The notes under the pieces were generated by a model. The model saw nothing but the letters and a program-made list of their open reading frames with translations, had not been told where the DNA came from and ran no database searches. A DNA stretch of 64,000 bases, taken from the NCBI RefSeq assembly GCF_039555535.1, contig NZ_CP154630.1, forward strand, positions 757,001-821,000, given 5' to 3'. Positions 1-11,002 of this stretch are shown piece by piece. How positions within the stretch are numbered: the stretch's first letter is position 1; each line of letters starts with the position of its first letter. A program made the translations under genes and the position numbers. Source of the stretch: Stenotrophomonas maltophilia. GTDB taxonomy: Bacteria > Pseudomonadota > Gammaproteobacteria > Xanthomonadales > Xanthomonadaceae.

Positions 1-44
1 TGTGGCGCGTGCTGGAACAGACCCTGGAGGCCTCGCACGCATGA
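1..44 (+). CDS. ddlB: D-alanine--D-alanine ligase, C-terminal end (partial)
   Basis: Reading from base 3 gives WRVLEQTLEASHA followed by TGA at 42-44. This is a plausible last helix of D-Ala-D-Ala ligase, the cytoplasmic ATP-dependent enzyme that makes the dipeptide for peptidoglycan precursors. The stop overlaps the ATG of ftsQ at 41 (ATGA), the usual ddlB-ftsQ junction in gammaproteobacteria. Only 13 codons are visible, so the name rests on position and reading frame, not on catalytic motifs. Confidence 0.65.
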   Translation, partial: WRVLEQTLEASHA

Positions 45-790
45 ACGCGGTGCTGCGCATCTTCGTCTGGCTGTTGGCGCTGTCGGTGGTTGCACTGCCG
101 GTGGTGGCCGTGGTCAATGGCTGGGTCGGCGCCGAGCGCTGGCCGCTGGCGAAGCTGCGCGTGCATGGTGAGTTCAAGCGTGTACCGGCCGAGCAGCTGC
201 AGCAGGTACTGCTGCCGTATGCGCGCGCCGGGTTCTTCGCGGTCAAGCTGCAGGATGCCCAGGACGCACTGGAAAAGCTGCCGTGGGTGGAAAGCGCGCG
301 GGTACGCAAGCAGTGGCCGGATGTGCTGGAAGTGACCCTGGTCGAGCACAAGCCATTCGCGCGCTGGGGCAGCGATCGCCTGGTCTCCGAGCAGGGCAAG
401 CTGTTCCCCACGCCGAAGAAGCTGGCCGACCTGGCGCTGCCGGAACTGGACGGTCCGGACAGCCAGACCGAAGAAGTGATGAAGCTGTACAGCGACTCGC
501 GTGCATTGTTCGCACCCGCCGGCGTCGATGTGCGCCGGGTGACGATGGATGCACGCGGCAGCTGGTCGCTGGTGCTGAGCAACGGCACCGAAGTGGTGGT
601 GGGCCGTGACGACGCGCGCTCGCGCATGCAGCGCTTCGTCAAGGTGCTGCCGCAGCTGAACCGCCAGGACGCGCCGATCGAGCGCGCCGACCTCCGTTAC
701 ACCAATGGTTTCACGCTGAGCTGGGGTACCCCGGCCACGCCGGCGAAAACGCCGGCGACCCCGGCCAGCAGGACGCAGGAAAGGACATGA
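41..790 (+). CDS. ftsQ: Cell division protein FtsQ
   Basis: FtsQ is a bitopic inner-membrane protein that links early and late divisome proteins through the FtsQLB complex. The 249-residue product has a short cytoplasmic start, one membrane segment at about residues 5-27, then a POTRA domain (LRVHGEFKRV onward, about 35-105) and the beta domain. The ATG at 41 is preferred over reading further upstream because it overlaps the ddlB stop and places the membrane helix near the N-terminus. The C-terminal tail is rich in Pro, Ala and Thr. The stop overlaps the ftsA start (ATGA at 787), so the two are translationally coupled. Confidence 0.95.
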   Translation: MNAVLRIFVWLLALSVVALPVVAVVNGWVGAERWPLAKLRVHGEFKRVPAEQLQQVLLPYARAGFFAVKLQDAQDALEKLPWVESARVRKQWPDVLEVTLVEHKPFARWGSDRLVSEQGKLFPTPKKLADLALPELDGPDSQTEEVMKLYSDSRALFAPAGVDVRRVTMDARGSWSLVLSNGTEVVVGRDDARSRMQRFVKVLPQLNRQDAPIERADLRYTNGFTLSWGTPATPAKTPATPASRTQERT

Positions 791-2022
791 ATCGCAAGGG
801 TGACAAATCGCTGATCGTTGGCCTGGACATCGGCACCTCCAAGGTGGTGGCGCTGGTGGGTGAGTATTCGCCGGGCAACCCGATCGAAGTGATCGGCATC
901 GGCTCGCACGAGTCGCGCGGTTTGAAGCGCGGCGTGGTGGTGGACATCGAATCGACCGTGCAGTCGATCCAGCGCGCGGTGGAAGAAGCCGAGCTGATGG
1001 CCGGCTGCGAGATCCGCTCGGTGTACGCCTCGATCTCCGGCAACCACGTGCAGTGCAAGAACTCGCCGGGCATCGTGCCGATCCGCGACGGGGAAGTGAC
1101 CTGGGGCGACCTGGATCGCGTGCTCGATGCGGCCAAGGCGGTGGCGATCCCGGCCGACCAGAAGATCCTGCATGCGATCCCGCGCGAGTACGTGCTGGAC
1201 GACTCGCAGGAAGGCATCCGCAACCCGGTCGGCATGACCGGCGTGCGCCTGGAGGTGCATGCGCACCTGGTGGTGTGCGCACAGTCGGCCGCGGCGAACA
1301 TCAGCAAGTGCGTGCAGCGCTGCGGCCTGCAGGTGGACGACCTGGTGCTGTCCTCGCTGGCCTCAAGCGTGGCGGTGCTGACCGCCGACGAGCGCGAGCT
1401 GGGCGTGGTGCTGGTCGACATGGGCGCCGGCACCACCGATATCGCCGTGTTCGTGCAGGGCGCGATCTGCCACACCGCCTCGCTGCCGATCGCTGGCGAC
1501 CACGTGACCAACGACATCGCGCACATGCTGCGCACGCCGACCCCGGAAGCCGAGCAGATCAAGGTGCGCTACGCCTGCGCCCTGGCCCAGCTGGCTACCG
1601 CCGAGGAAAGCATCCAGGTGCCGTCGGTGGGCGACCGCCCGCCGCGCCGCATGCCGCGCCATTCGCTGGCGCAGGCGGTGCAGGGCCGTTACGAGGAAAT
1701 CTTCGAGATGGTGCAGGCCGAACTGCGCCGCTCCGGCTTCGAGGAACTGGTGCGTGCCGGCATGGTGCTGACCGGTGGCGCTTCGAAGATGGAAGGCGTG
1801 GTCGAGCTGGCCGAGGAAATGCTGCAGATGCCGGTGCGCGTGGGCATCCCGCAGCACGTCACCGGGCTGGGCGAAGTGGTGGGCAACCCGGTGCATGCCA
1901 CCGGCGTGGGCCTGCTGTTGATGGGCAGCCAGATCGAGCACCCGCGGCGGCCGTCGCTGCCGACCGGGCGCGCCGGAAGCATGTTCAAGAAACTCAAGAC
2001 CTGGTTCCGCGGCGAATTCTGA
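787..2022 (+). CDS. ftsA: Cell division protein FtsA
   Basis: FtsA is the actin-like ATPase that tethers FtsZ filaments to the membrane and recruits later divisome proteins. The 411-residue product starts with the phosphate-1 motif GLDIGTSKVVAL, has the SHS2 domain in the first third, a second phosphate motif (DMGAGTTDIAVF, near residue 210) and the adenosine motif LTGGASKMEG. The last 13 residues, MFKKLKTWFRGEF, form the conserved amphipathic membrane-targeting helix. The length is normal for the family. It is coupled to ftsQ by a 4-base overlap, and ftsZ follows after a 170-base gap. Confidence 0.98.
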   Translation: MNRKGDKSLIVGLDIGTSKVVALVGEYSPGNPIEVIGIGSHESRGLKRGVVVDIESTVQSIQRAVEEAELMAGCEIRSVYASISGNHVQCKNSPGIVPIRDGEVTWGDLDRVLDAAKAVAIPADQKILHAIPREYVLDDSQEGIRNPVGMTGVRLEVHAHLVVCAQSAAANISKCVQRCGLQVDDLVLSSLASSVAVLTADERELGVVLVDMGAGTTDIAVFVQGAICHTASLPIAGDHVTNDIAHMLRTPTPEAEQIKVRYACALAQLATAEESIQVPSVGDRPPRRMPRHSLAQAVQGRYEEIFEMVQAELRRSGFEELVRAGMVLTGGASKMEGVVELAEEMLQMPVRVGIPQHVTGLGEVVGNPVHATGVGLLLMGSQIEHPRRPSLPTGRAGSMFKKLKTWFRGEF

Positions 2023-2192
2023 CGCCGAACCCGTAAACCCGGGCCTGGCCCGGTCGCAGTACCCGCAGTACCCGCATCACAACGCAACACCGGCAACACA
2101 CAACCCACACAGCCGCAACGTCGGCATGCAGCAGGACGGCAGGACGCCCGAATGCCCATGCCAGCCAAAGCGGATACAACGAGGACACGGAC
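2023..2192 (+). other. ftsA-ftsZ spacer, C/A-rich leader
   Basis: This 170-base spacer contains a tandem CGCAGTACC repeat near 2055-2072. Bases of about 2079-2121 are then almost devoid of G and T on the + strand. An RNA of this composition would stay unfolded up to the ftsZ ribosome site (GAGGA about 8 bases before the ATG at 2193). It probably holds the ftsZ leader and promoter elements, but no clear -35/-10 pair could be picked by eye. Confidence 0.4.
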
Positions 2193-3428
2193 ATGGCGCA
2201 TTTTGAACTGATCGAAAAGATGGCACCCAATGCGGTGATCAAGGTGGTTGGCGTGGGCGGCGGCGGCGGCAATGCCGTGGCGCACATGGTCAACTCGGCA
2301 GTGGATGGCGTGGAATTCATCACCGCCAACACCGACTCGCAGGCCATCAAGAATTGCGGTGCCAAGCTGCAGCTGCAGCTGGGTACCAACGTGACCAAGG
2401 GCCTGGGCGCAGGCGCGAACCCGGAAGTCGGCCGCCAGGCCGCGCTGGAAGACCGTGAGCGCATCATGGACGCCCTGCAGGGTGCGGACATGGTGTTCAT
2501 CACCGCCGGCATGGGCGGCGGCACCGGCACCGGTGCTGCACCGGTGGTGGCGCAGCTGGCCAAGGAAATGGGCATCCTGACCGTGGCCGTGGTCACCAAG
2601 CCGTTCCCGTTCGAAGGCCGTCGCCGCATGCAGGTGGCGCTGAAGGGCATCGAGGAACTGAGCCAGCACTGCGACTCGCTGATCACCATCCCGAACGAGA
2701 AGCTGATCACCGTGCTGGGCCGCAACGCGACCATGATCCAGGCCTTCCGTGCCGCCAACGACGTGCTGCAGGGCGCCGTGCAGGGCATCGCCGACCTGAT
2801 CGTGCGTCCGGGCCTGATCAACGTCGACTTCGCCGACGTGCGCACCGTCATGTCCGAAATGGGCCTGGCGATGATGGGTACCGGCACCGCCCGTGGCGAT
2901 GACCGCGCCCAGGCCGCGGCCGAATCGGCCATCCAGAACCCGCTGCTGGACGATGTGAACCTGGCCGGTGCCAACGGCATCCTGGTCAACATCACCGCTG
3001 GCGCCGACTTCACCATGGCCGAGTTCGACGAGATCGGCCGCACCATCGACGGCTTTGCTTCGGAAGACGCCACCGTCGTGGTCGGCACCGTGCTCGACCC
3101 GGACATGCAGGACGAAGTGCGCGTGACCGTGGTTGCCACCGGCCTGAACCGCGTGTCGGCCAGCAAGACCCAGCGTCCGGGCGAACGTGCGCCGATCAAG
3201 CTGGTGCGCAACGCCACCACCGGCCAGCCGGAATTCGGCGACTTCGACAACGGCGGCGACGCCGTGTCCAAGGCCGTGGGCGGCATGGGCCTGGGCCTGC
3301 GTCGTGCCAGCAGCGACACCGCTTCCGCTTCTGCGCCGTCGGCTCCGGCCGCTTCGGCTCCGGCGGCCGCTGAACTGCCCAACGATTACCTGGACATCCC
3401 GGCGTTCCTGCGCCGCCAGGCGGACTAA
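2193..3428 (+). CDS. ftsZ: Cell division protein FtsZ
   Basis: FtsZ is the tubulin-like GTPase that forms the cytokinetic Z ring in the cytoplasm. The 411-residue protein has the [10 protein letters not shown] nucleotide loop near residue 21, the tubulin signature [13 protein letters not shown] near 106-115 and the T7 loop region [12 protein letters not shown] flexible Ala/Ser/Pro-rich linker ends in the conserved tail [12 protein letters not shown] that binds FtsA and ZipA. GAGGA about 8 bases upstream supports the ATG. It sits in the standard order after ftsA and before lpxC. Confidence 0.99.
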   Translation: MAHFELIEKMAPNAVIKVVGVGGGGGNAVAHMVNSAVDGVEFITANTDSQAIKNCGAKLQLQLGTNVTKGLGAGANPEVGRQAALEDRERIMDALQGADMVFITAGMGGGTGTGAAPVVAQLAKEMGILTVAVVTKPFPFEGRRRMQVALKGIEELSQHCDSLITIPNEKLITVLGRNATMIQAFRAANDVLQGAVQGIADLIVRPGLINVDFADVRTVMSEMGLAMMGTGTARGDDRAQAAAESAIQNPLLDDVNLAGANGILVNITAGADFTMAEFDEIGRTIDGFASEDATVVVGTVLDPDMQDEVRVTVVATGLNRVSASKTQRPGERAPIKLVRNATTGQPEFGDFDNGGDAVSKAVGGMGLGLRRASSDTASASAPSAPAASAPAAAELPNDYLDIPAFLRRQAD

Positions 3429-3437
3429 GCGGGGCGG

Positions 3438-3458
3438 CCCGGGGTTGTCCTCCCCGGG
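3438..3458 (+). terminator. Hairpin after ftsZ
   Basis: CCCGGGG and CCCCGGG arms lie 10-30 bases after the ftsZ stop. No T-run follows, so it may attenuate or stabilise the transcript instead of ending it fully. Confidence 0.35.
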
Positions 3459-3620
3459 TTGCGCCACCATGTCCTGAAAACGCGGGCGCCGGGCCAGGAT
3501 GGGCCCGGCCGCCACGCTTCATGTGCGTCCCATTGGCGCGCCGGTGTGTCCTGCCTGCCTTTCAGCCGGGGTAGGGGACCGTGCGTGTTAATCTAATGTG
3601 TCACTTCCGGTCCATCCCCC

Positions 3621-4532
3621 ATGATCCAGCAACGCACCCTCAAGAACACGATCCGCGCCACTGGCGTTGGCCTGCACAGCGGTGACAAGGTCTACATGAC
3701 CCTGCGCCCGGCACCGGTCAACCATGGCATCGTGTTCCGCCGCGTGGACCTGGACCCGGTCGTGGAAGTGCCGGCCAAGGCCGAGCTGGTCACCGAAGTG
3801 ACCCTGTGCACCGGCCTGACCTGCAACGACGCCAAGATCCAGACCGTCGAACACCTGATGTCGGCACTGGCCGGCCTGGGTGTGGACAACATCATCGTCG
3901 AACTGTCTTCGGCCGAGCTGCCGATCATGGACGGTTCGGCCGGCCCGTTCGTGTTCCTGCTGCAGTCGGCGGGCATCGTGGAACAGGATGCGCCCAAGCG
4001 CTTCATTCGCGTGCTGAAGACCGTGGAAGTGACCGAGGGTGACAAGGTGGCCCGCTTCACCCCCTATGAGGGCTACAAGCTGGGCTTCACCATCCAGTTC
4101 GACCACCCGATGATCCCGGCCAAGCAGTCGCGCCAGGAAATCGAGTTCTCGACGCTGGCCTATACCAAGGAAATCTCCCGCGCGCGCACCTTCGGCTTCA
4201 TGCGCGACCTGGAATACATGCGTGAGCGCAACCTGGGCCTGGGCGGTTCGATGGACAACGCCATCGTGCTGGACGAGTTCCGCGTGCTCAACGAAGACGG
4301 CCTGCGCTACGCCGACGAATTCGTGCGCCACAAGATCCTCGACGCGATCGGCGACCTCTATCTGGCCGGTGGCCAGGTGCTGGGCGCCTACGAGGGCTTC
4401 AAGTCCGGCCATGCGCTCAACAACAAGCTGGTGCGGGCACTGATGGCCGACGCCACCGCCTGGGAATGGGTCAGCTTCGACTCGCCGGCCACGCCGGATC
4501 CGGTCGAGTACGCCACGCCGGCCTACGCCTGA
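3621..4532 (+). CDS. lpxC: UDP-3-O-acyl-N-acetylglucosamine deacetylase LpxC
   Basis: LpxC catalyses the committed zinc-dependent deacetylation step of lipid A synthesis in the cytoplasm. The 303-residue product has the usual length. The expected metal and catalytic residues are at their family positions: His78 in [10 protein letters not shown], His237 and Asp241 in [10 protein letters not shown], and His264 in SGHALNNK. The N-terminal [20 protein letters not shown] is typical. A separate leader of about 190 bases after ftsZ suggests its own promoter. A good terminator follows the gene. Confidence 0.99.
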   Translation: MIQQRTLKNTIRATGVGLHSGDKVYMTLRPAPVNHGIVFRRVDLDPVVEVPAKAELVTEVTLCTGLTCNDAKIQTVEHLMSALAGLGVDNIIVELSSAELPIMDGSAGPFVFLLQSAGIVEQDAPKRFIRVLKTVEVTEGDKVARFTPYEGYKLGFTIQFDHPMIPAKQSRQEIEFSTLAYTKEISRARTFGFMRDLEYMRERNLGLGGSMDNAIVLDEFRVLNEDGLRYADEFVRHKILDAIGDLYLAGGQVLGAYEGFKSGHALNNKLVRALMADATAWEWVSFDSPATPDPVEYATPAYA

Positions 4533-4563
4533 TTCCTGCAGGCTGTTGAATTTAAAGACAAAA

Positions 4564-4593
4564 GCGCCGCCCGGAAGGGCGGCGTTGTCGTTT
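4564..4593 (+). terminator. Terminator after lpxC
   Basis: CGCCGCCC (4565-4572) and GGGCGGCG (4577-4584) form a perfect stem with a GGAA loop, followed by TTGTCGTTT. It would close the ftsQAZ-lpxC unit. Confidence 0.8.
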
Positions 4594-4814
4594 CCGCAAC
4601 CCACATCGCATTCAGCATGCTTGACGGCCATCAAGGCCGGTTCGAGGTCACGGTTTTGTGAACCTGTTGGATCGGAAGCCTGAATTTAACGCGGTTTTAA
4701 CAACAATCTAACGACAGGCCCCCGGATGGCAGCTAGGATGCGACCCGGCCCCCGAAATGTTTCACGCCGTGGTGACACGCGCGACGGGGAGCGGAGCCGG
4801 ATGCTCCGTTGTCG
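4594..4814. other. lpxC-dciA intergenic region
   Basis: No gene is supported here. Bases 4650-4715 are AT-rich compared with the surroundings (GAATTTAACG, TTTTAACAACAATCTAACG). They look like a promoter or a remnant, but nothing downstream on the + strand is convincing because dciA runs the other way. Confidence 0.4.
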
Positions 4815-5264
4815 TCAGGACCGCTTCTTCGGCTTCGAAGGAACGTCCTGCAGGCAAGCCAAGGCGTCGCGTAGCCCTTTGTGCGTGGCGGCTGAAACTG
4901 CGTGGGGGCCATTCCGGTTGTCGATCGCTGGGGAGCGTGAGGGAGTGGTGGACGCAGTCTTGATGGTCACCCTGGTGGCCTTCAGCCCGATGGAACGGGC
5001 CGCGTCGAGCAACTGGGCCTCGGCAAGCCGCAACTTGGCATGCCAGACCGGGGATTCGACGAGAAAAACGAGGTGTTCCCCGTCCACATTGGCCAGCCGG
5101 CAACGGCTGCGCAGAGGTGGCGGCAACTGGGGGCGCAACTGACGGTCCAGCGCGTCGAGCCACAAGGCACGCCGCAGCGGGTTCCCGCTTTTGTCCGCCA
5201 TCACCGCATCCAGCGCCGGTTTCGGCACTGACGCGGGGCGAACGCTGGATTTCGGCTCAGACAT
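4815..5264 (-). CDS. dciA: DUF721 (DciA-family) helicase-loader protein
   Basis: The 149-residue protein carries a DUF721 domain (core at about residues 30-100, ALDRQLRPQLPPPLRSRCRL and FLVESPVWHAKLRL). DUF721 proteins of the DciA group load the replicative helicase DnaB in bacteria that lack DnaC. A position between lpxC and secA is common for this family. The C-terminal third is basic and low in conservation, ending in PKKRS. The start is only 12 bases from the oppositely oriented M23 peptidase gene, so its promoter must lie inside that gene. The family assignment is firm, and the function is by family. Confidence 0.8.
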   Translation of the reverse strand: MSEPKSSVRPASVPKPALDAVMADKSGNPLRRALWLDALDRQLRPQLPPPLRSRCRLANVDGEHLVFLVESPVWHAKLRLAEAQLLDAARSIGLKATRVTIKTASTTPSRSPAIDNRNGPHAVSAATHKGLRDALACLQDVPSKPKKRS

Positions 5265-5276
5265 GAAAACTCACTG

Positions 5277-6233
5277 ATGGCATTCAAAAAGATCGTAATC
5301 AAAACGCGTGAAGGACAGGCCAAGTCGTCGCCGATCGCGCGTTTGCGGTTCTATTTCGAGGACCGCCCCCGTGCCCTGCTGGGCAGCGTGCTCGGGGTAG
5401 GCTGCATTATCGGCCTTGCTGGCGGCATTGGCGCCAGCGCGCTGAATGATTCCCGGCTGCAGGCCAAGGTCGAGCGCCAGGATGCGGAACTGGCCAAGGT
5501 CAAGCGCGATGCGCAGACCCAGGTCAACGCACTGGCGGCCCGCCTCGGCGAGCTGCAGGCGCAGGCCACCCGCCTGAACGCCCTGGGCGAACGGCTGACC
5601 CAGATGGGCAAGCTGGAAGACGGCGAATTCGACTTCAACGAGACCCCTGGCCTCGGTGATGGCGATGCCGGCGGCCCGACCAGCGACATCCCGGTCAAGG
5701 ACGTCAACGCCGACTTACAGGTGCTGGAGCAGCGCTTCGCTGCTTCAGGCCGCCAGCTGTCGGTGATGGAATCGCTGATGTTCGACCACCAGCTGCAGCA
5801 GAACGCCGTGCCCTCGCGCATGCCGATCCGCAACAGCTACGTGACCTCCGGCTTCGGCACCCGCGCCGACCCGTTCGGCCGCGGTGCCGCCACCCACAAG
5901 GGCATGGACTTCCACGCCAGGGTCGGTGACCCGGTGATGGCCGTGGCCGAGGGCGTGGTCAGCTTCGCCGGTGTGAAGGGCGGCTACGGCAACGTGGTCG
6001 ACGTCGACCACGGTAATGGCTACGTCACCCGCTACGCGCACAATTCGCGCCTGGTGGTGAAGGCCGGTGACCTGGTCCGTGCGGGCCAGGAAGTGGCCAA
6101 GGCCGGTTCCACCGGCCGTTCGACCGGCGCCCACGTGCACTTCGAGGTGTGGGAGAACGGCAACGTGGTCAACCCGCGCAAGTTCCTCGGCGACGGCGGC
6201 AACACGCCGGTCGGGCGCATCAGCCGCGGTTGA
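5277..6233 (+). CDS. M23 family metallopeptidase, membrane anchored
   Basis: The product is a 318-residue peptidoglycan endopeptidase of the LytM/M23 type. It has a basic cytoplasmic start, one membrane segment at about residues 38-58, a coiled coil of about 62-110 ([20 protein letters not shown]) and a C-terminal M23 domain. The zinc ligands are complete: His207 and Asp211 in HKGMDFH, His288 in HVHFE, with His286 beside it. It is therefore likely an active hydrolase in the periplasm, not an EnvC-like activator. It stands upstream of secA, as in related genomes, but repeat elements separate the two. The ribosome site before ATG 5277 is weak. Confidence 0.9.
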   Translation: MAFKKIVIKTREGQAKSSPIARLRFYFEDRPRALLGSVLGVGCIIGLAGGIGASALNDSRLQAKVERQDAELAKVKRDAQTQVNALAARLGELQAQATRLNALGERLTQMGKLEDGEFDFNETPGLGDGDAGGPTSDIPVKDVNADLQVLEQRFAASGRQLSVMESLMFDHQLQQNAVPSRMPIRNSYVTSGFGTRADPFGRGAATHKGMDFHARVGDPVMAVAEGVVSFAGVKGGYGNVVDVDHGNGYVTRYAHNSRLVVKAGDLVRAGQEVAKAGSTGRSTGAHVHFEVWENGNVVNPRKFLGDGGNTPVGRISRG

Positions 6234-6243
6234 TCCCAGGCCT

Positions 6244-6336
6244 GGGGTCAGAGCCCATTCGCCATGGCGAATGGGATCCGACCCCGATCCCGCACGGGGT
6301 CGGATCCCTTCCGCAGCGCGGAAGGGCTCTGACCCC
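6244..6336. repeat. Inverted pair of GGGGTC palindromes
   Basis: One copy reads GGGGTCAGAGCC...GGATCCGACCCC (6244-6285). The second reads GGGGTCGGATCC...GGCTCTGACCCC (6296-6336). They face each other between the M23 gene and secA, 10 bases apart. Each has its own loop and stem extension. Confidence 0.9.
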
Positions 6337-6483
6337 ATCGCCAAAGGGTTGAAACCTCAGCCGCCCGTCCCAAGCTACAATGGGTGTTGCCATCGACAGG
6401 GCGCCAGGCGCCCTGTTTCGTTTGCGGCGGACGGATCCCAAGGGGGAGGCCGGGCGTCGTGTCCATCCAACCCGGTTCCTTCA

Positions 6484-9216
<2,733 letters not shown>

Positions 9217-9221
9217 TCCCG

Positions 9222-9252
9222 AAGAGCCCCGCGAAAGCGGGGCTTTTCTTTT
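9222..9252 (+). terminator. Terminator after secA
   Basis: GCCCCGC-GAAA-GCGGGGC stem followed by TTTTCTTTT. This is a strong intrinsic terminator. Confidence 0.92.
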
Positions 9253-9317
9253 GCGGCGCATGATCCTGGCCAGATCCGAGATTGCGCGGGCCGCCCTGTT
9301 CTGGGCATGCTTCCCCC

Positions 9318-10274
9318 ATGCCTTCCCCCACCCGATCGATCCATGTCGTGGCCGCCGTCATCACCGACGCGCGTGGCCGCGTGCTGCTCAACCGCCGAAC
9401 CGAGAACCGCGACATGGCCGGCCTGTGGGAGTTCCCGGGCGGCAAGCGCGAATCCGGGGAGACCTCCGAACAGGCGCTGGTGCGCGAGCTGCGCGAAGAA
9501 CTGGGCATCGAGGCCGATGTCGGCGAGTGGCTGATGGACGTGCCGCAGCGCTACCCGGACAAGCACCTGACCCTGGAAGTGCGCCATGTGCGCAGCTGGA
9601 AGGGCACGCCACGCGGGCGCGAGGGCCAGGCGATCACCTGGGTGGCACCGGACAAGCTGGGCCGCTATTCGATGCCGCCGGCTGATCTGCCGGTGGTGGC
9701 CGCCCTGCGCCAGCCCGACCGCTACCTGATCACCCCGGCGCCTGCCGACAATGATGGCGGCGTGCAGCACTGGCATGAGCAGCTGCAGCGTGCGGTAGCG
9801 GGTGGCCAGCAGCGCATCCAGCTGCGCCTGCCGCCGGCGCATCCGCAGCGGCAGGCGATGGTCGAGCAGGCTGTGCGTGTGCATCGCCGCAGCGGCGTGC
9901 AGTGGCTGCTCAACCGCGATATCGAACTGGCGCGTGCGTTGGGCGTGGGCGTACACCTGGGCAGCGAACAGCTGCTGGAACTGTCGCAGCGTCCACTCCC
10001 CGGTGGCCAGCTGGTGGCCGCATCCTGCCACGACCTGCAGCAGCTGCAGGCCGCACAGCAGCTGGGCTGCGACTTCGCGGTGCTTGGCCCGGTGCAGGCC
10101 ACCGCCAGCCATCCCGATGCCTCGCCGCTGGGTTGGGATGCCTTTGCCGAACTGCGCGCGCAGGTATCGCTGCCGATCTACGCCCTGGGCGGCATGGGCA
10201 GCGGCCACATCACCGAAGCACGTCGCCACGGCGCGCAGGGCATCGCCGCCATTCGTGGGTTGTGGCCGGCGTGA
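9318..10274 (+). CDS. Nudix hydrolase fused to ThiE-like domain (MutT type)
   Basis: The 318-residue protein has an N-terminal Nudix domain (about 1-130) with the full Nudix box GGKRESGETSEQALVRELRE and EELG following. This matches MutT-type 8-oxo-dGTP pyrophosphatases that clean the nucleotide pool. Residues of about 140-318 form a thiamine-phosphate-synthase-like barrel (YLITPAP start, ALGGMGSGHI near the end). Such MutT-ThiE fusions are common in Gammaproteobacteria. The ThiE part lacks the usual phosphate-binding Thr-x-Thr-Lys motif (here VQATASHP), so it is probably not a true ThiE. ATG 9318 is chosen because the Nudix fold starts immediately after it. Confidence 0.88.
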   Translation: MPSPTRSIHVVAAVITDARGRVLLNRRTENRDMAGLWEFPGGKRESGETSEQALVRELREELGIEADVGEWLMDVPQRYPDKHLTLEVRHVRSWKGTPRGREGQAITWVAPDKLGRYSMPPADLPVVAALRQPDRYLITPAPADNDGGVQHWHEQLQRAVAGGQQRIQLRLPPAHPQRQAMVEQAVRVHRRSGVQWLLNRDIELARALGVGVHLGSEQLLELSQRPLPGGQLVAASCHDLQQLQAAQQLGCDFAVLGPVQATASHPDASPLGWDAFAELRAQVSLPIYALGGMGSGHITEARRHGAQGIAAIRGLWPA

Positions 10275-10284
10275 ACCGGCACGC

Positions 10285-10371
10285 GGGGTCGGATCCCTGC
10301 GCAGCAGGGCTCTGACCCCATCGCGGCAATCCGGGGTCAGAGCCCTTTCCACTGGAAAGGGATCCGACCCC
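10285..10371. repeat. Inverted pair of GGGGTC palindromes
   Basis: A forward copy (10285-10319) and a reverse copy (10333-10371) face each other. They fill the space between the Nudix gene and the convergent gene that ends at 10378. Confidence 0.9.
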
Positions 10372-10377
10372 TCCCGA

Positions 10378-10962
10378 TCACAACGTGATCCAGAAACACC
10401 CGTACTGCCGCCGCAATCCCAGCACCGTCGAGGCGCGCGCAACGCTGCCCGGCAACGTCTGCTCCAGGCGCAGGCCGACCGGATGCCGCGCGGCCGGCGG
10501 CTCAGGGTCGGACCCCTGCGCAGCAGGGCTCTGACCCTCCTCCGGCACTGCGATCTGGTCCTGCCGCGGATACACCGGCACCACGTCCACCAGCGGCCGC
10601 CGTGCCAGCGATTCCAGTTGGCCAAGGATGCGCTGCGCCCCCGCGTCGGACACCGCACCCCACAGGTACAGCGAAGAGAGCCGGTTCACATCGTTGCTGA
10701 GGATGCCGTTGCGCAATGCGTCCACGAGCTCGCTCAGCCGGCGTGGGCAGCGCGCACCCAATGTGTCGCGCGGTGCGGTGTTGCCGGTGGGGGCGGGCGG
10801 CGGCAGCCGTGACCGTGCGCCCACGCTGTCACAGGGGCGGTCGGTGTAGACGCTCTGGCCCTGCACATCGGTGCAGCGGTTCAGGCGCGGGGACTGCGCA
10901 TGGGCAACAGGGGCCATCGCGCACAGCGGCAACAGCACCAGCAGGAGGGAAAGGCGGATCAT
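10378..10962 (-). CDS. Secreted DUF4124-like protein of unknown function
   Basis: The 194-residue protein begins with a clear signal peptide (MIRLSLLLVLLPLCAMAPVAHA, cleavage near residue 22). A short motif RCTDVQGQSVYTDRPC follows, typical of DUF4124-type periplasmic proteins with a paired cysteine loop. The rest is not recognised. A copy of the GGGGTC palindrome (10504-10538) lies inside the coding sequence and is translated in frame, giving roughly EEGQSPAAQGSDPEPP around residues 142-157. It therefore acts as a linker insertion that does not break the frame. The C-terminus holds one more Cys. The function is unknown. Confidence 0.75.
   Translation of the reverse strand: MIRLSLLLVLLPLCAMAPVAHAQSPRLNRCTDVQGQSVYTDRPCDSVGARSRLPPPAPTGNTAPRDTLGARCPRRLSELVDALRNGILSNDVNRLSSLYLWGAVSDAGAQRILGQLESLARRPLVDVVPVYPRQDQIAVPEEGQSPAAQGSDPEPPAARHPVGLRLEQTLPGSVARASTVLGLRRQYGCFWITL
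10504..10538. repeat. GGGGTC-family palindrome inside a gene
   Basis: AGGGTCGGACCCC...GGCTCTGACCCT in the middle of the DUF4124-like gene. One arm has diverged (GGACC instead of GGATC). Confidence 0.85.
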
Positions 10963-11002
10963 CCAGAAAGGGTAGCGCTGATCAGGTCCGCATGGCGTGC
11001 TT

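Noticed and set aside
1689..3515. Very long open frame of 608 codons antisense to ftsA/ftsZ
   Set aside because: Long antisense frames are common in high-GC DNA. The translation is His/Arg/Gly-rich nonsense and both genes on the + strand are certain.
4726..5142. A 138-codon open frame antisense to dciA
   Set aside because: No homology or ribosome site. dciA on the other strand has a recognisable domain, so this is a shadow frame.
6067..6483. Upstream in-frame extension of SecA to base 6067
   Set aside because: It overlaps the end of the M23 gene and two repeat elements, and the extra residues are not SecA-like. ATG 6484 gives the standard N-terminus.
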